Positions 24,009 to 32,628 are shown, numbered from the stretch's first letter. The stretch: DNA of 64,000 nucleotides from Polynucleobacter sp. AP-Sving-400A-A2 (GCF_018688155.1 NZ_CP061312.1:1970534-2034533), one strand, 5' to 3'. Program-made: numbers and translations. Notes: generated by a model from the letters alone, not told the origin.

Positions 24009-25106
24009 TTAAATTTTTATCCCCAATAATTTTGCGGCATTGCCTCCCAATATGGCAACACGGTCAGAATTACTAAGGCCAGGAGTATTCATTACATGCT
24101 CAACCGGATATTCCTCCCAAGGAATTGGGTGATCAGTTCCTATAACAATCTGGCTTGCTCCAACTTGGGCTACTAGATGGCGAAGCGCTTCGGGTGTAAA
24201 TACCAATGAATCAAAATACAGCTGGTTTAAATATTCAGTAGGTTTTTTCTTCAGAACAATCTCAGGGTTGCAATTTTGAGGAGAAACAAAACAACTATGG
24301 TCCATGCGGGGCGCATAAGAACCCAAGAACCCACCGCCATGTGCCGCCAATACTTTCAACTGTGGGTACTTATCTAAAACACCTTCATAAATTAAGTGCT
24401 GTAAAGCTATCGTCGTATCAAGTGGATTGCCTATAACATTTGACATCCAACCATTGCCTTTAAATCTTTGGGCTAACTGAGGGGTGCTTTGCGGGTGAAT
24501 GAAAAGAGTCACATTTAACTCTTGAGCCTTCGCCAGCACAGGATGAAACTTAGGGTCTGAAAAATCTTGGCCTAAGACACTTCCACCAATAGCGGCTCCT
24601 CGAAGACCCAATTTCTTTACCGCATCCTCAAGTTGTTGGACGGCTAGGTCGGGGTATTGCATTGTTAAGGATGCGAAGGCGGCAAACTTATCTGGCCGCA
24701 TTGCGCACAGCCCAGCAAGATGCAAGTTATTAAGTCTGCATATTTCTGCAGCAGTATCTTTATCCTTCCTATACCAATAGGGGTTGATGCTCAAAACCTG
24801 CATATCAATGCCCTGAGCCTCCATCGCCTTAATGCGCTCATTAATCTGTATGAAATGCTCTGGCACACCCTTCGTGGGAGGGGGCACTGACTTTGCATCC
24901 TCCCCCATTAGATCAATTGCATCCTGAAAAAGACAATGGGCGTGTACGTCTATCGCCTTTACACGTTTGCCATTAATAAAGACTGGGGTAAGGCGCCTAG
25001 GCCCTTTGTTTTGCGCCTCTGCCGCATGCAATAAGCCACATCCACAAAATGTGAGGCCCCCAAGCGCTTTTGCTGAGGTTTTTAAAAATGATCTTCGACT
25101 ATTCAT
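24009..25106 (-). CDS. Tat-exported amidohydrolase-family protein (ACMSD-like)
   Basis: 365 residues. The N-terminus NSRRSFLKTSAKALGG is a twin-arginine signal, so the enzyme is probably exported folded. The mature part is a TIM-barrel amidohydrolase_2 domain with the metal-binding VHAHC at the start, FIHPQ, AAHGGG and the late GTDHPIPWE Asp. This is the 2-amino-3-carboxymuconate semialdehyde decarboxylase superfamily; the substrate is unknown. The ATG at 25106 is chosen over the upstream one at 25133 because GGGAAG lies 7 bp before it. Confidence 0.85.
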   Translation of the reverse strand: MNSRRSFLKTSAKALGGLTFCGCGLLHAAEAQNKGPRRLTPVFINGKRVKAIDVHAHCLFQDAIDLMGEDAKSVPPPTKGVPEHFIQINERIKAMEAQGIDMQVLSINPYWYRKDKDTAAEICRLNNLHLAGLCAMRPDKFAAFASLTMQYPDLAVQQLEDAVKKLGLRGAAIGGSVLGQDFSDPKFHPVLAKAQELNVTLFIHPQSTPQLAQRFKGNGWMSNVIGNPLDTTIALQHLIYEGVLDKYPQLKVLAAHGGGFLGSYAPRMDHSCFVSPQNCNPEIVLKKKPTEYLNQLYFDSLVFTPEALRHLVAQVGASQIVIGTDHPIPWEEYPVEHVMNTPGLSNSDRVAILGGNAAKLLGIKI

Positions 25107-25252
25107 ATTGCACTTCCCTTGGATATTTATCATTCCATGATGACTTGACTTACAGTTAAATTAGCAATTAAAAGTATTTCCGTCAAATATAGTTTTTATA
25201 TAAAAAATGATCAGAATGCCTACTTCATTGCCTTGTAATTCATAATAAGGTC

Positions 25253-25990
25253 ATGGAAGAAAAAATACGTGTATCCAAGTTACTCTCTGAGCTAGGTCTT
25301 TGCTCCCGACGTGAAGCAGACTCTTATATTGAGCAAGGCTTGGTCACAGTCGATGGTGAAGTAGTCAATGAGCTGGGCTCCCGAGCTTTTCGCCATCAGA
25401 AAATTGAGCTCCAGTCTGGCGCTAAAGCGCAGCAAGCATCCCGGATTACAGTCATTTTGAATAAGCCAGTCGGCTTTATCTCTCACTTTGATGATGAGCA
25501 AGAGTATCAACCAGCAGCCTCGCTGATCACTCCCGAGAATTACTTTGCTAGCCCGCTTGATAAGGGACGTAACCCACGCTTTAACACCCGCGGCTTAGCA
25601 CCTGCTGGTCGCCTGGATATTGATTCCACTGGCATGCTGGTCTTAACTCAAGATGGTCGTATCGCAAAACTCCTCATTGGCGAAAACAGCCCCGTCGAGA
25701 AAGAGTACTTAGTCCGAGTGGAGGGCGCACTCTCTTTTAAAGATTTAGATCGCCTCAAACATGGCCTGGAATTAGATGGTGTCGTTTTAAAGCCAGCCCA
25801 AGTCAGCTGGCAGAACGAAGACCAACTTCGCTTTGTTCTGCGCGAAGGCCGCAAGCGTCAAATTCGTCGTATGTGTGAAATCGTTGGCCTCCGAGTTTTA
25901 GGCCTCAAACGCGTGCGTATGGGTAGAATTTCGTTAGGCGCCCTACCGCCCGGGAAATGGCGCTTTGTAAGGCCCCAAGAGCAATTCTAA
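25253..25990 (+). CDS. rluF: 23S rRNA pseudouridine synthase, RluF/RluB type
   Basis: 245 residues: an N-terminal S4 RNA-binding domain (RVSKLLSELGLCSRREADSYI), then a catalytic domain with the active Asp in APAGRLDIDSTGMLVLTQDG and a C-terminal EGRKRQIRRMCEIVGLRVLGLKR. The KEYLVRVEG and IRRMCE segments resemble RluF (position 2604) more than RluB, but the choice is tentative. AAGG lies just before the ATG. Confidence 0.8.
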   Translation: MEEKIRVSKLLSELGLCSRREADSYIEQGLVTVDGEVVNELGSRAFRHQKIELQSGAKAQQASRITVILNKPVGFISHFDDEQEYQPAASLITPENYFASPLDKGRNPRFNTRGLAPAGRLDIDSTGMLVLTQDGRIAKLLIGENSPVEKEYLVRVEGALSFKDLDRLKHGLELDGVVLKPAQVSWQNEDQLRFVLREGRKRQIRRMCEIVGLRVLGLKRVRMGRISLGALPPGKWRFVRPQEQF

Positions 25991-26005
25991 GCAGCGCTAC
26001 CCGTC

Positions 26006-26011
26006 TATAAT
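26006..26011 (+). promoter_or_regulatory. candidate -10 box of prfC
   Basis: TATAAT in the 45-bp gap between the rluF-like gene and prfC. No good -35 hexamer was found at 16-18 bp. If used, the 5' leader of prfC would be only about 20-30 nt. Confidence 0.4.
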
Positions 26012-26035
26012 TCTGTCACTTAGATTAAACGCAGA

Positions 26036-27670
26036 ATTACCATCGATACCACCACCCCCAGCACTCCCGGCGCAGAAGTTTTAAGACGCCGTAGCTTCGC
26101 TATCATCTCTCACCCAGATGCCGGTAAGACCACGCTTACTGAAAAACTCTTGCTATACGCGGGAGCGATTCAGATTGCGGGTAGTGTTAAAGCCCGCAAG
26201 GCCAGCCGGCATGCGACCTCAGACTGGATGGAGATTGAGAAACAGCGTGGTATTTCCGTAGCCAGCTCTGTAATGCAAATGGAATATCGCGATTGCATTA
26301 TTAATCTGCTAGATACCCCAGGTCACCAAGACTTCTCCGAAGATACTTACCGCGTATTGACTGCAGTTGATTCTGCATTGATGGTAATTGATGCTGCTAA
26401 TGGTGTTGAGTCGCAAACCTTGCGTTTGCTTGAAGTCTGCCGTGCGCGCAACACACCAATCGTCACCTTTATCAATAAGATGGATCGTGAAGTAAAGCCA
26501 CCCATGGAGCTCATGGATGAAATTGAAACTGCACTCGGTATTGAAGTCGTTCCTTTTACATGGCCAGTAGGTATGGGTAAATCTTTTGCTGGTGTGATTG
26601 ATATTGCTAACTCTCAAATGCGTATGTTCAAGGCAGGCGAAGATCGCGTGACTGAAGATTCTCACGCCATTGTTGATATTCATGATCCCGCCTTAAAAGA
26701 GCGACTGGGTACTGATCTTGAAAATGCACTTGCTGAAGTAGATTTAATTAAAAATGCGATGCCAGCCTTTGACCGTGAAGCCTTTCTAGCAGGCCGTCAG
26801 TCGCCGGTATTCTTTGGCTCTGCCATTAATAATTTTGGTGTACGTGAAATTCTTAACACCTTGGTTGAGCTTGCACCATCACCGGGATCACGCAAAGCAC
26901 TGCAGCGCGAAGTGAGCCCAGCAGAGAATAAATTTTCTGCAGTAGTCTTTAAGATTCAAGCAAACATGGATCCAGCCCATCGAGATCGCGTTGCCTTCTT
27001 GCGCATTTGCTCGGGGCATTTTCAGCGCGGTATGAAACTGAAGATTTGTCGTAATGGCAAAGAAGTACGTACCAATAATGCGCTATCTTTCTTATCGCAA
27101 CGACGCGATATCTTGGATGAAGCTTTCCCTGGAGATATTATTGGCTTGCCAAACCATGGTCTACTTCGATTGGGTGATACGCTCACCGAAGGCGAGCAAT
27201 TGCAATTCACAGGCTTACCATTTTTTGCTCCAGAAATTTTTCGCATGGTCGAGTCCGCAGATCCCTTGCGCTCCAAGCAATTGCGCACAGGCTTAATGCA
27301 GCTTGGCGAAGAGGGTGCGATTCAAGTATTTCGTCCTATGACTGGTGGCACCATGTTGCTTGGCGCATTTGGACAACTGCAATTTGAAGTGGTGAGCCAT
27401 CGCCTGCAGACGGAATATGGGGCGGAAGTGCGTTTGCTACCGGCACGTTACAACTTGGCTCGCTGGGTAAGCTCCGAAGATCCTGTGGCACTCAAAAAAT
27501 TCATGCTAGAAAATATTCACCGCATGGCAGAGGATGTTGTGGGCGCTTCCGTATTTTTAGCTAGCCATAAATCTGAACTGGATGTTGCTCAACAGCGCTG
27601 GGAATCCATTCAGTTCCATGCCCTAAGGGAACATGCAGGCCTGATCTATCAATCAGACCTCGCTGGTTAA
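26036..27670 (+). CDS. prfC: peptide chain release factor 3 (non-canonical start)
   Basis: GTPase that recycles RF1/RF2 after termination. The P-loop is in FAIISHPDAGKTTLTEK, G3 in LLDTPGHQDFSEDTYR and G4 in TFINKMDRE; the C-terminal GGTMLLGAFGQLQFEVV is typical. From the in-frame TAG at 26021 to the P-loop there is no ATG, GTG or TTG. The first TTG (26150) lies after the P-loop, so it cannot be the true start. The ATT at 26036 is the best placed near-cognate codon, giving 544 residues; ATT 26024 or ATC 26042 are alternatives. E. coli RF3 has 529. A sequencing error just upstream is the main alternative. Confidence 0.9.
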   Translation: MTIDTTTPSTPGAEVLRRRSFAIISHPDAGKTTLTEKLLLYAGAIQIAGSVKARKASRHATSDWMEIEKQRGISVASSVMQMEYRDCIINLLDTPGHQDFSEDTYRVLTAVDSALMVIDAANGVESQTLRLLEVCRARNTPIVTFINKMDREVKPPMELMDEIETALGIEVVPFTWPVGMGKSFAGVIDIANSQMRMFKAGEDRVTEDSHAIVDIHDPALKERLGTDLENALAEVDLIKNAMPAFDREAFLAGRQSPVFFGSAINNFGVREILNTLVELAPSPGSRKALQREVSPAENKFSAVVFKIQANMDPAHRDRVAFLRICSGHFQRGMKLKICRNGKEVRTNNALSFLSQRRDILDEAFPGDIIGLPNHGLLRLGDTLTEGEQLQFTGLPFFAPEIFRMVESADPLRSKQLRTGLMQLGEEGAIQVFRPMTGGTMLLGAFGQLQFEVVSHRLQTEYGAEVRLLPARYNLARWVSSEDPVALKKFMLENIHRMAEDVVGASVFLASHKSELDVAQQRWESIQFHALREHAGLIYQSDLAG

Positions 27671-27672
27671 CT

Positions 27673-27921
27673 CTAACGTGGGCTGGATTGCGGCCAATTG
27701 CAATCAAATACCGCAAGTAACTGAGTATCGTTTTTTCTAAACGATGCAGTTTTGCCATATTGTGCGCAATACGCATTGGCCTTTAGTGTAAGCGAGGCAA
27801 TTGATTCGCCATCACTGTTCAGAAAGGTCACATGATTTGCATCTGACGCATCGGTATAAACCGCAGCGCAAGCACTCAAGCCAACCATGCTTAGCAATAA
27901 AATATATTTGAAATGAGTCAT
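27673..27921 (-). CDS. small predicted lipoprotein
   Basis: 82 residues. N-terminal signal MTHFKYILLLSMVGLSAC with a lipobox LSAC, so a lipid-anchored mature protein of about 65 residues with two further cysteines. Overlaps the upstream DUF2798 gene by 4 bp. It converges on prfC with 2 bp between the stop codons. No function recognised. Confidence 0.7.
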   Translation of the reverse strand: MTHFKYILLLSMVGLSACAAVYTDASDANHVTFLNSDGESIASLTLKANAYCAQYGKTASFRKNDTQLLAVFDCNWPQSSPR

Positions 27922-28142
27922 CGCTCCAGTTTCTTTACTAAACTTGCAGTAAGCTTGCTAGCAAACGGACGATAAATCAAAATACAAATCATCGCCACTG
28001 GGTAGGCAAGCGCCCAAACCTCCACCCACACCCAAAAGAAATCCCGTGCAAAACCTACGCGCACCAAAGTGGTAGCCAAAGTAATGCTCAATGACATGAG
28101 TCCGCCCATGATGGCAGCAAAAATAAGATTGGGAATATTCAT
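27918..28142 (-). CDS. DUF2798 family small membrane protein
   Basis: 74 residues with two hydrophobic helices, MGGLMSLSITLATTLVRVGF and VEVWALAYPVAMICILIYRP, arranged as in the DUF2798 family. Function unknown. Translationally coupled to the following lipoprotein through an ATGA overlap, so the two are probably one operon. Confidence 0.75.
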   Translation of the reverse strand: MNIPNLIFAAIMGGLMSLSITLATTLVRVGFARDFFWVWVEVWALAYPVAMICILIYRPFASKLTASLVKKLER

Positions 28143-28271
28143 CAGGATCTAATCATAGCGCCTTGACTGCTTAACTGTTATTCTGATCTGTGATCACTAT
28201 TCCGCGCCCTAAATAGGGGAGTCTGCTGAGCAAGCTCAGAGGTTCATCATTCCAAGACTCTAGGAAACTAT

Positions 28272-28478
28272 ATGGCTGCTGGCCAAAATCAAAGAAACAG
28301 AAAAAACGACTCCATGGTGAGCAAAACTGGCAAAGCTAAATTGGGGCCACTTAACGTGGCTCAACTCAGCAAATTGCTCGAATCGAGCACCAAGCCCAAA
28401 GAGAAAGCAAAGATTCAGAGGGCGCTCAATAAGCGCCCGCCGGTCGCAGTACCCGCTGCAACAGAAGTCGTAGCCTAA
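28272..28478 (+). CDS. small basic protein, unknown
   Basis: 68 residues, rich in Lys, Asn and Ala, without membrane segments: MAAGQNQRNRKNDSMVSK then KLGPLNVAQLSKLLESS. An AGGA sequence 9 bp before the ATG and a strong terminator directly behind the stop support a real monocistronic gene. I do not recognise the family. The basic N-terminus suggests nucleic-acid or ribosome binding, which is inference only. Confidence 0.65.
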   Translation: MAAGQNQRNRKNDSMVSKTGKAKLGPLNVAQLSKLLESSTKPKEKAKIQRALNKRPPVAVPAATEVVA

Positions 28479-28490
28479 TCACTCAGTACT

Positions 28491-28516
28491 AAGCCCCGAA
28501 ATTACCGGGGCTTTTT
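28491..28516 (+). terminator. terminator of the small basic protein gene
   Basis: Stem AAGCCCCG / CGGGGCTT with a 7-nt loop, followed by TTTTT. It starts 13 bp after the stop at 28478 and lies 22 bp before the MOSC gene. Confidence 0.88.
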
Positions 28517-28537
28517 CTTATGTAATATGCTGTCAGC

Positions 28538-29044
28538 ATGAAAGTTTCTCCCCAAATTCACTCCATTTATATTGCTGCTCGAGCAGGCGAGCTGATGGTG
28601 CAGCTTGCACAAGCTGAGATTATTTCTGGTGAAGGTATTGTGGGCGATCGCTACGCACTAGGTCTTGGTGCATTCTCTAAGACCAAGCCTAAAATACGCC
28701 ATATTTCTCTCATTGCTCTCTCGGCCATAGAAAATGCTAATGGTCAATTGCATGCTCAACAGCAGCCGCTTTTTGGAGGGGGCGATACCCGAAGAAATCT
28801 GGTAATCAAGGGAATTTCTGAGGAAGAGCTAAATAGTCTCGTTGGCCAGACTTTCTATTTAGGAGGTATCGCATTTAAAGGCACCGAGTTATGCGAACCT
28901 TGTCAGCGTCCAGCCAATTTGCTAAAAAGGCCCGACTTCATGAATGCTTTTGAGAATAGGGGCGGTCTCAGAGCAGAAGCTCTAGACTCTGGGACTATTA
29001 GCCATGGCGATTCGCTCACATACTCATCAGAACAAGAAAAATGA
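28538..29044 (+). CDS. MOSC domain protein
   Basis: 168 residues with the MOSC core: GEGIVGDRYALG near the N-terminus, RRNLVIKGISEEEL, and the conserved Cys in ELCEPCQRPANLL. MOSC domains bind molybdenum cofactor and transfer sulfur or reduce N-hydroxylated compounds. Overlaps the GNAT gene by 4 bp. Substrate unknown. Confidence 0.87.
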   Translation: MKVSPQIHSIYIAARAGELMVQLAQAEIISGEGIVGDRYALGLGAFSKTKPKIRHISLIALSAIENANGQLHAQQQPLFGGGDTRRNLVIKGISEEELNSLVGQTFYLGGIAFKGTELCEPCQRPANLLKRPDFMNAFENRGGLRAEALDSGTISHGDSLTYSSEQEK

Positions 29045-29436
29045 TTACCTTTGCCGAGCATGCAAGCATTAGCCCCGAACAGGCGATCGACCTTTATGTT
29101 CGATCAACTCTCGGGGAGCGCCGCCCAATTGATAGCGCTGAAACCTTTGCAGCAATGCTCGCCAATTCAAATCTCACTATTTCTGCGTGGGATGGTGAAA
29201 AACTTATTGGGATCAGTCGTAGCCTGACAGACTTTGCCTATGTGGCTTATTTGGCTGACCTTGCTGTAGATGAAGATTACCAGCGGCAGGGAATAGGAAA
29301 GCAGCTCATTGAAGAAACTAAGAAGCGCTTAAAGCCTGACTGCATGATTGTGTTACTTGCAGCTCCGAAAGCAAATACTTACTATGAGCACCTAGGCTTT
29401 GAGCATAATCCACGTGCTTGGACCATGAAAAAATAA
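29041..29436 (+). CDS. GNAT-family N-acetyltransferase
   Basis: 131 residues. Acetyl-CoA binding motif A is visible as LADLAVDEDYQRQGIGKQLIEE, followed by YYEHLGFEHN. Target unknown. ATG overlaps the MOSC stop (ATGA), so the two are co-translated; the phosphatase gene follows after 19 bp. Confidence 0.87.
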   Translation: MITFAEHASISPEQAIDLYVRSTLGERRPIDSAETFAAMLANSNLTISAWDGEKLIGISRSLTDFAYVAYLADLAVDEDYQRQGIGKQLIEETKKRLKPDCMIVLLAAPKANTYYEHLGFEHNPRAWTMKK

Positions 29437-29455
29437 TTCAACTGAATATCGCAAT

Positions 29456-30103
29456 ATGTCGACCACAAAACTCTGCCTCATCCGCCATGGTGAAACTACT
29501 TGGAATGCTGAAAGACGCCTTCAAGGGCATACCGATATTCCTCTCAATAACAAAGGTATCCAGCAGGCTCGCCAAATGGCGCAGGCTATTAAAAATACAA
29601 AGCTGTCGTTCGATGCTTTATATACCAGCGACCTTAAAAGAGCTGCCGACACTGCAAATGCTATTGTGGAATTGTTTGGCGTAGAAGCAAGGGTTGATAG
29701 CGCCTTACGAGAGCGCCATTTTGGCGCACTTCAAGGGCTCACGATTCAAGAGGCGCCATTACTGCAGCCAACAATTTGGCAAGCTCATATTGCTCGTGAC
29801 CTAGAGCATGAACTCGACGGTGGTGAAAGTATCCATCAATTTGCATTACGCGTTCAAACCGTTTTAGACAAGATACAAGAGCAGCATACAGGCCAAACGA
29901 TTTTGCTTGTGAGTCATGGCGGCACTCTCGACATGGTATATCGAATTGCTAGCAAGCAAGCTTTAAGTACAGAGCGAGTAGCCTCAGTGCCAAATGCTTC
30001 ACTAAATTGGATTACCCATCAGGAGGGTGGGGGCTGGTCAGTTGAGAGATGGGCCGATACTCGCCATCTTGAAGGTTCCGCCCTAGATGGCGTCGACCTC
30101 TAA
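29456..30103 (+). CDS. histidine phosphatase family protein
   Basis: 215 residues. The catalytic His is in LIRHGETTWN, the second arginine in YTSDLKRAADTA, and the second His in LLVSHGGTLD. This is the cofactor-dependent phosphoglycerate mutase/CobC/GpmB-like superfamily; which substrate is used cannot be told. Last gene of a MOSC-GNAT-phosphatase group, with a terminator right after the stop. Confidence 0.87.
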   Translation: MSTTKLCLIRHGETTWNAERRLQGHTDIPLNNKGIQQARQMAQAIKNTKLSFDALYTSDLKRAADTANAIVELFGVEARVDSALRERHFGALQGLTIQEAPLLQPTIWQAHIARDLEHELDGGESIHQFALRVQTVLDKIQEQHTGQTILLVSHGGTLDMVYRIASKQALSTERVASVPNASLNWITHQEGGGWSVERWADTRHLEGSALDGVDL

Positions 30104-30132
30104 GCAAAAAAACACCCTTAGGTGATTTTTTG
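30104..30132. terminator. bidirectional terminator
   Basis: GC core CACC-CTTA-GGTG enclosed by GCAAAAAA on the left and TTTTTTGC on the right. It can end the phosphatase transcript (+) and the convergent small gene at 30149-30388 (-). Confidence 0.8.
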
Positions 30133-30148
30133 CTTTTTTAGAAAAAGC

Positions 30149-30388
30149 TTACTTTCTGATGTGAGCGTGACGGGCGGCATCTTGTGACATGCCCTCACCC
30201 TTTGGCTTACCTTCAAGCGCTTCTTTTTCAGCGGTAATTTCTTTACGGCGCTCTTTGCAAGAGCCAGCAATCTCTTGCAAAGCCTTGCGAGCTCTTGCTG
30301 CAGAAGCTTTAACTCCTTTTCCGTGGAACTTTTCGTTCTCTGATTGGTATACCTCAAATGCAGCCATTAGCTTGTCATGATGGGACAT
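30149..30388 (-). CDS. small basic helical protein, unknown
   Basis: 79 residues, mostly charged and probably helical: MSHHDKLMAAFEVYQSEN, then VKASAARARKALQEIAGS and a Lys/Glu-rich end. AAGGA lies 6 bp before the ATG. The Ala/Lys pattern resembles histone H1-like small proteins, but that is only an impression. Not recognised. The alternative frame over the same bases (30118-30357) has no ribosome-binding site. Confidence 0.65.
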   Translation of the reverse strand: MSHHDKLMAAFEVYQSENEKFHGKGVKASAARARKALQEIAGSCKERRKEITAEKEALEGKPKGEGMSQDAARHAHIRK

Positions 30389-30436
30389 ATTTTTCCTTAT
30401 AAATTATTGAAATAGTCGATCTAAGAAACACTTTAA

Positions 30437-30469
30437 CCCAATAAATTGAAGTCACTTCAATTTATTGGG
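30437..30469. repeat. 33-bp palindrome at the end of the binding-protein gene
   Basis: Two 16-bp perfect arms (CCCAATAAATTGAAGT and its complement) around a single C. The right arm contains the stop codon and last two codons of the gene at 30462-31214. It may serve as a transcription terminator or mRNA 3' stabiliser, although no T-run follows it. Confidence 0.75.
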
Positions 30470-31214
30470 TCCAACGATCAATAATGGCTTTTAACTTTTC
30501 TGGTCCGAGTTCAGCAAGATATAAGTTGAAGTCATCGCGCAACTTAGAGCCTTTTTTGAAAGCAAATCCGAGATTGTCAAACCCAACAACTTGGTAGCTA
30601 CTACTAACTGGCAGATTTAAGGTTTTTTGATAATTTACTAACATCACGTTATCAACAAATACCAAGTCTACATTACCGTTTTGCAATGCAAGCAAGGCTT
30701 CGGTTGGCGATGGGTATAGCTTTACTTGCTCAACTGAGTAATATCCTTTTGGCTGCAATACATTTTTCACATAATCATCAAACACGCTTCCTGTCGGATA
30801 GGCAATTGTATATTTACTGAGTTGTGATAAATCCGTTATTTTGATATTTCGGTTTTTTAAACCAATCAATTGCCAGGTGCTAGTGAAATATGGATTAGAA
30901 AAATCCATCACCTCTTTGCGCTTGTCTGTAATTGAAATTCCAGAGAATGCTACATCAGCTTGGCCACTAGTTACAGCGCCCAGCATGCCAAGCCAATCGT
31001 AAGCTGTTACCTTAAATGTACAGCCTCGTGACTTACAATAGCCCTCAAATAACTCTAAGTCTATGCCTGAGTATTTCCCATCCTTTTCAAACAGCATTGG
31101 AGGAACCGCGGGCGATATGGCAACCTTAATGAGCTTAGATGGCCCTTCTTTAGAGCAACCGCTCAGAAAAAATAGGCTTACTAACAATATTGTAATGATG
31201 CGTTCAAGTCTCAT
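30462..31214 (-). CDS. amino-acid-type extracellular solute-binding lipoprotein (family 3)
   Basis: 250 residues. Signal peptide with lipobox LSGC near residue 20, then the SBP_bac_3 domain: VAISPAVPPMLFEKDGKYSGIDLELF, QADVAFSGISITDKRKEVMDFSNPYF and VDLVFVDNVM. Such proteins deliver polar amino acids to ABC importers; no permease or ATPase gene lies nearby, so it is an orphan. Start taken at ATG 31214, which begins the signal peptide directly; the frame is open from a TTG at 31253. Confidence 0.85.
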   Translation of the reverse strand: MRLERIITILLVSLFFLSGCSKEGPSKLIKVAISPAVPPMLFEKDGKYSGIDLELFEGYCKSRGCTFKVTAYDWLGMLGAVTSGQADVAFSGISITDKRKEVMDFSNPYFTSTWQLIGLKNRNIKITDLSQLSKYTIAYPTGSVFDDYVKNVLQPKGYYSVEQVKLYPSPTEALLALQNGNVDLVFVDNVMLVNYQKTLNLPVSSSYQVVGFDNLGFAFKKGSKLRDDFNLYLAELGPEKLKAIIDRWTQ

Positions 31215-31334
31215 AGTATTTTCAATTTTTATGTGATTGAGTGATCTTATCAAGAATTGAATCTAACAATATCTTTGGGGTATTACTTTTTAACTCTACA
31301 TCCTTTTTGCATTTTGATTAGCGAAAAGCCCAAT

Positions 31335-31362
31335 AAAAAACCCCGTATACACGGGGCTTTTT
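31335..31362. terminator. terminator downstream of the phasin gene
   Basis: Stem CCCCGT / ACGGGG with loop ATAC, flanked by AAAAAA on the left and CTTTTT on the right. On the - strand it follows the phasin stop by 20 bp. The symmetrical runs would also stop + strand transcripts. Confidence 0.85.
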
Positions 31363-31381
31363 ATCTGAAGCGATCTGCCAA

Positions 31382-31936
31382 TTATTTAGTACGACTTTTT
31401 GCTTTCGGAGCCTGGCCAAATTGACCCTGTGCGCTCTTTATTGCAGTTTCTACACTTTTCTCAAAGTTTGCAAATGCGTCTTGAGTGCTTGATCGTACTT
31501 GATCAAAGTTTTGCATTGCCGTATTGAATGCGGAGGTAAAGGAGCTGACATACGCCTCTGATCCAGCAGGCGCCTTTGATGTAGCAGCGGCCACAAAACT
31601 CTTCAGATCATCCTGTGATTGATTGATAGCAGCTTCTACAGCCTCAACCAGCTCTTGGTTGCCACGGCGCAGTACTGCACCAACTTTTTTCTGATACTCG
31701 GCAACTTCAGCTACGGCCTCTTGTACTTCTGGACTTTGCAGAAGGTCTAAAGCTGCTTTAGCATCTTTACCCTTCATTAATTCAGCTGCTTTAGCTTGAG
31801 CATTTGCAACAGCTTGTTGTGCAACTTGGTAATTGATTTCTGCTAGCTCTTGAGCATTTTCAAGGGCAGTTTGGCTCAGTGCGCGCGCACTTTCTGCGGA
31901 TTTAGCTTGGTTTTCTGTAAATTGATTTTTGAACAT
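31382..31936 (-). CDS. phasin family protein
   Basis: 184 residues, almost entirely helical, starting MFKNQFTENQAKSAESARAL and rich in Ala, Gln and Glu, with an Ala-Pro-Lys tail. Phasins coat polyhydroxyalkanoate granules and control their size. No PHA synthase is present in the window. Start taken at ATG 31936, with GGGAA about 8 bp before it, rather than the in-frame ATG four codons upstream. Confidence 0.87.
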   Translation of the reverse strand: MFKNQFTENQAKSAESARALSQTALENAQELAEINYQVAQQAVANAQAKAAELMKGKDAKAALDLLQSPEVQEAVAEVAEYQKKVGAVLRRGNQELVEAVEAAINQSQDDLKSFVAAATSKAPAGSEAYVSSFTSAFNTAMQNFDQVRSSTQDAFANFEKSVETAIKSAQGQFGQAPKAKSRTK

Positions 31937-32067
31937 GATTTTTCCCATTAATTGGTTATTTGTTGCACTGCACCATATTAATAGCTTATTTTGGGTTAAG
32001 CAAGGGAATTTTGCTGCAAAGCACCATTTATTTCCTAAAGGGCAGAATATATCCGCCCCAATAACAA

Positions 32068-32628
32068 TTAAATAGCTCTATTTTTTAAATAGTCAATCAC
32101 CCAAGCCGGATCACTGTCACTTGGGAAGATCGGGTAGTGGACGGCTTCGATCACACCATCATTTGCGATCAGGGTAATGCGCTTTAATAGCGTCATGCCA
32201 GCAGCAACAAAGGTGGGCAAGCGCAAAGCTTGCTGAAATCGATAATCTTCGTCACTAAGCACTGGAAATGGCAAATGCAAACGATCGGCCATCTCTTGTT
32301 GATATTCCGTGGATTGAACACTTAGGCCCACAACATCCGCGCCAAGCGACTGAAGTTCTTGATAGTGATCCCTAAATGAGCAGCTTTGTGGGGTACATCC
32401 CCTTGCTCCCGGAATTTGGTCCCATCCATCGGGCAAAGGAACATTGGGCTGACCTGTCATTGGGTAGCAGTAAATCACTAAAAGACCCTTAATCTCGCTG
32501 AGATTCAGTAGGCCTTGAGCCGTTGTTACCAGGGAAATAGCTGGCAAGCGCATACCCACCAAGTGATCGGCAGCCCCATCATCTTGAGGGATAGGTAAGT
32601 CGACAGGTAATTGATTGAGATTTGTCAT
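32068..32628 (-). CDS. peroxiredoxin, AhpC/TSA (Bcp-like)
   Basis: 186 residues. Thioredoxin-fold peroxidase with the peroxidatic region PGARGCTPQSCSFRDHY, where the first Cys is peroxidatic and the second, five residues later, a possible resolving Cys as in Bcp. GLSVQSTEYQQE and PFPVLSDEDYRFQ follow as expected. Reduces peroxides with a thiol donor in the cytoplasm. Confidence 0.85.
   Translation of the reverse strand: MTNLNQLPVDLPIPQDDGAADHLVGMRLPAISLVTTAQGLLNLSEIKGLLVIYCYPMTGQPNVPLPDGWDQIPGARGCTPQSCSFRDHYQELQSLGADVVGLSVQSTEYQQEMADRLHLPFPVLSDEDYRFQQALRLPTFVAAGMTLLKRITLIANDGVIEAVHYPIFPSDSDPAWVIDYLKNRAI

Noticed and set aside
26150..27670. prfC starting at the TTG at 26150
   Set aside because: This start would remove the P-loop SHPDAGKTT, which is present and intact in the same frame upstream.
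30118..30357. Lys-rich frame overlapping the small gene at 30149-30388
   Set aside because: It lacks a ribosome site and runs through the terminator; the other frame has AAGGA before its ATG.
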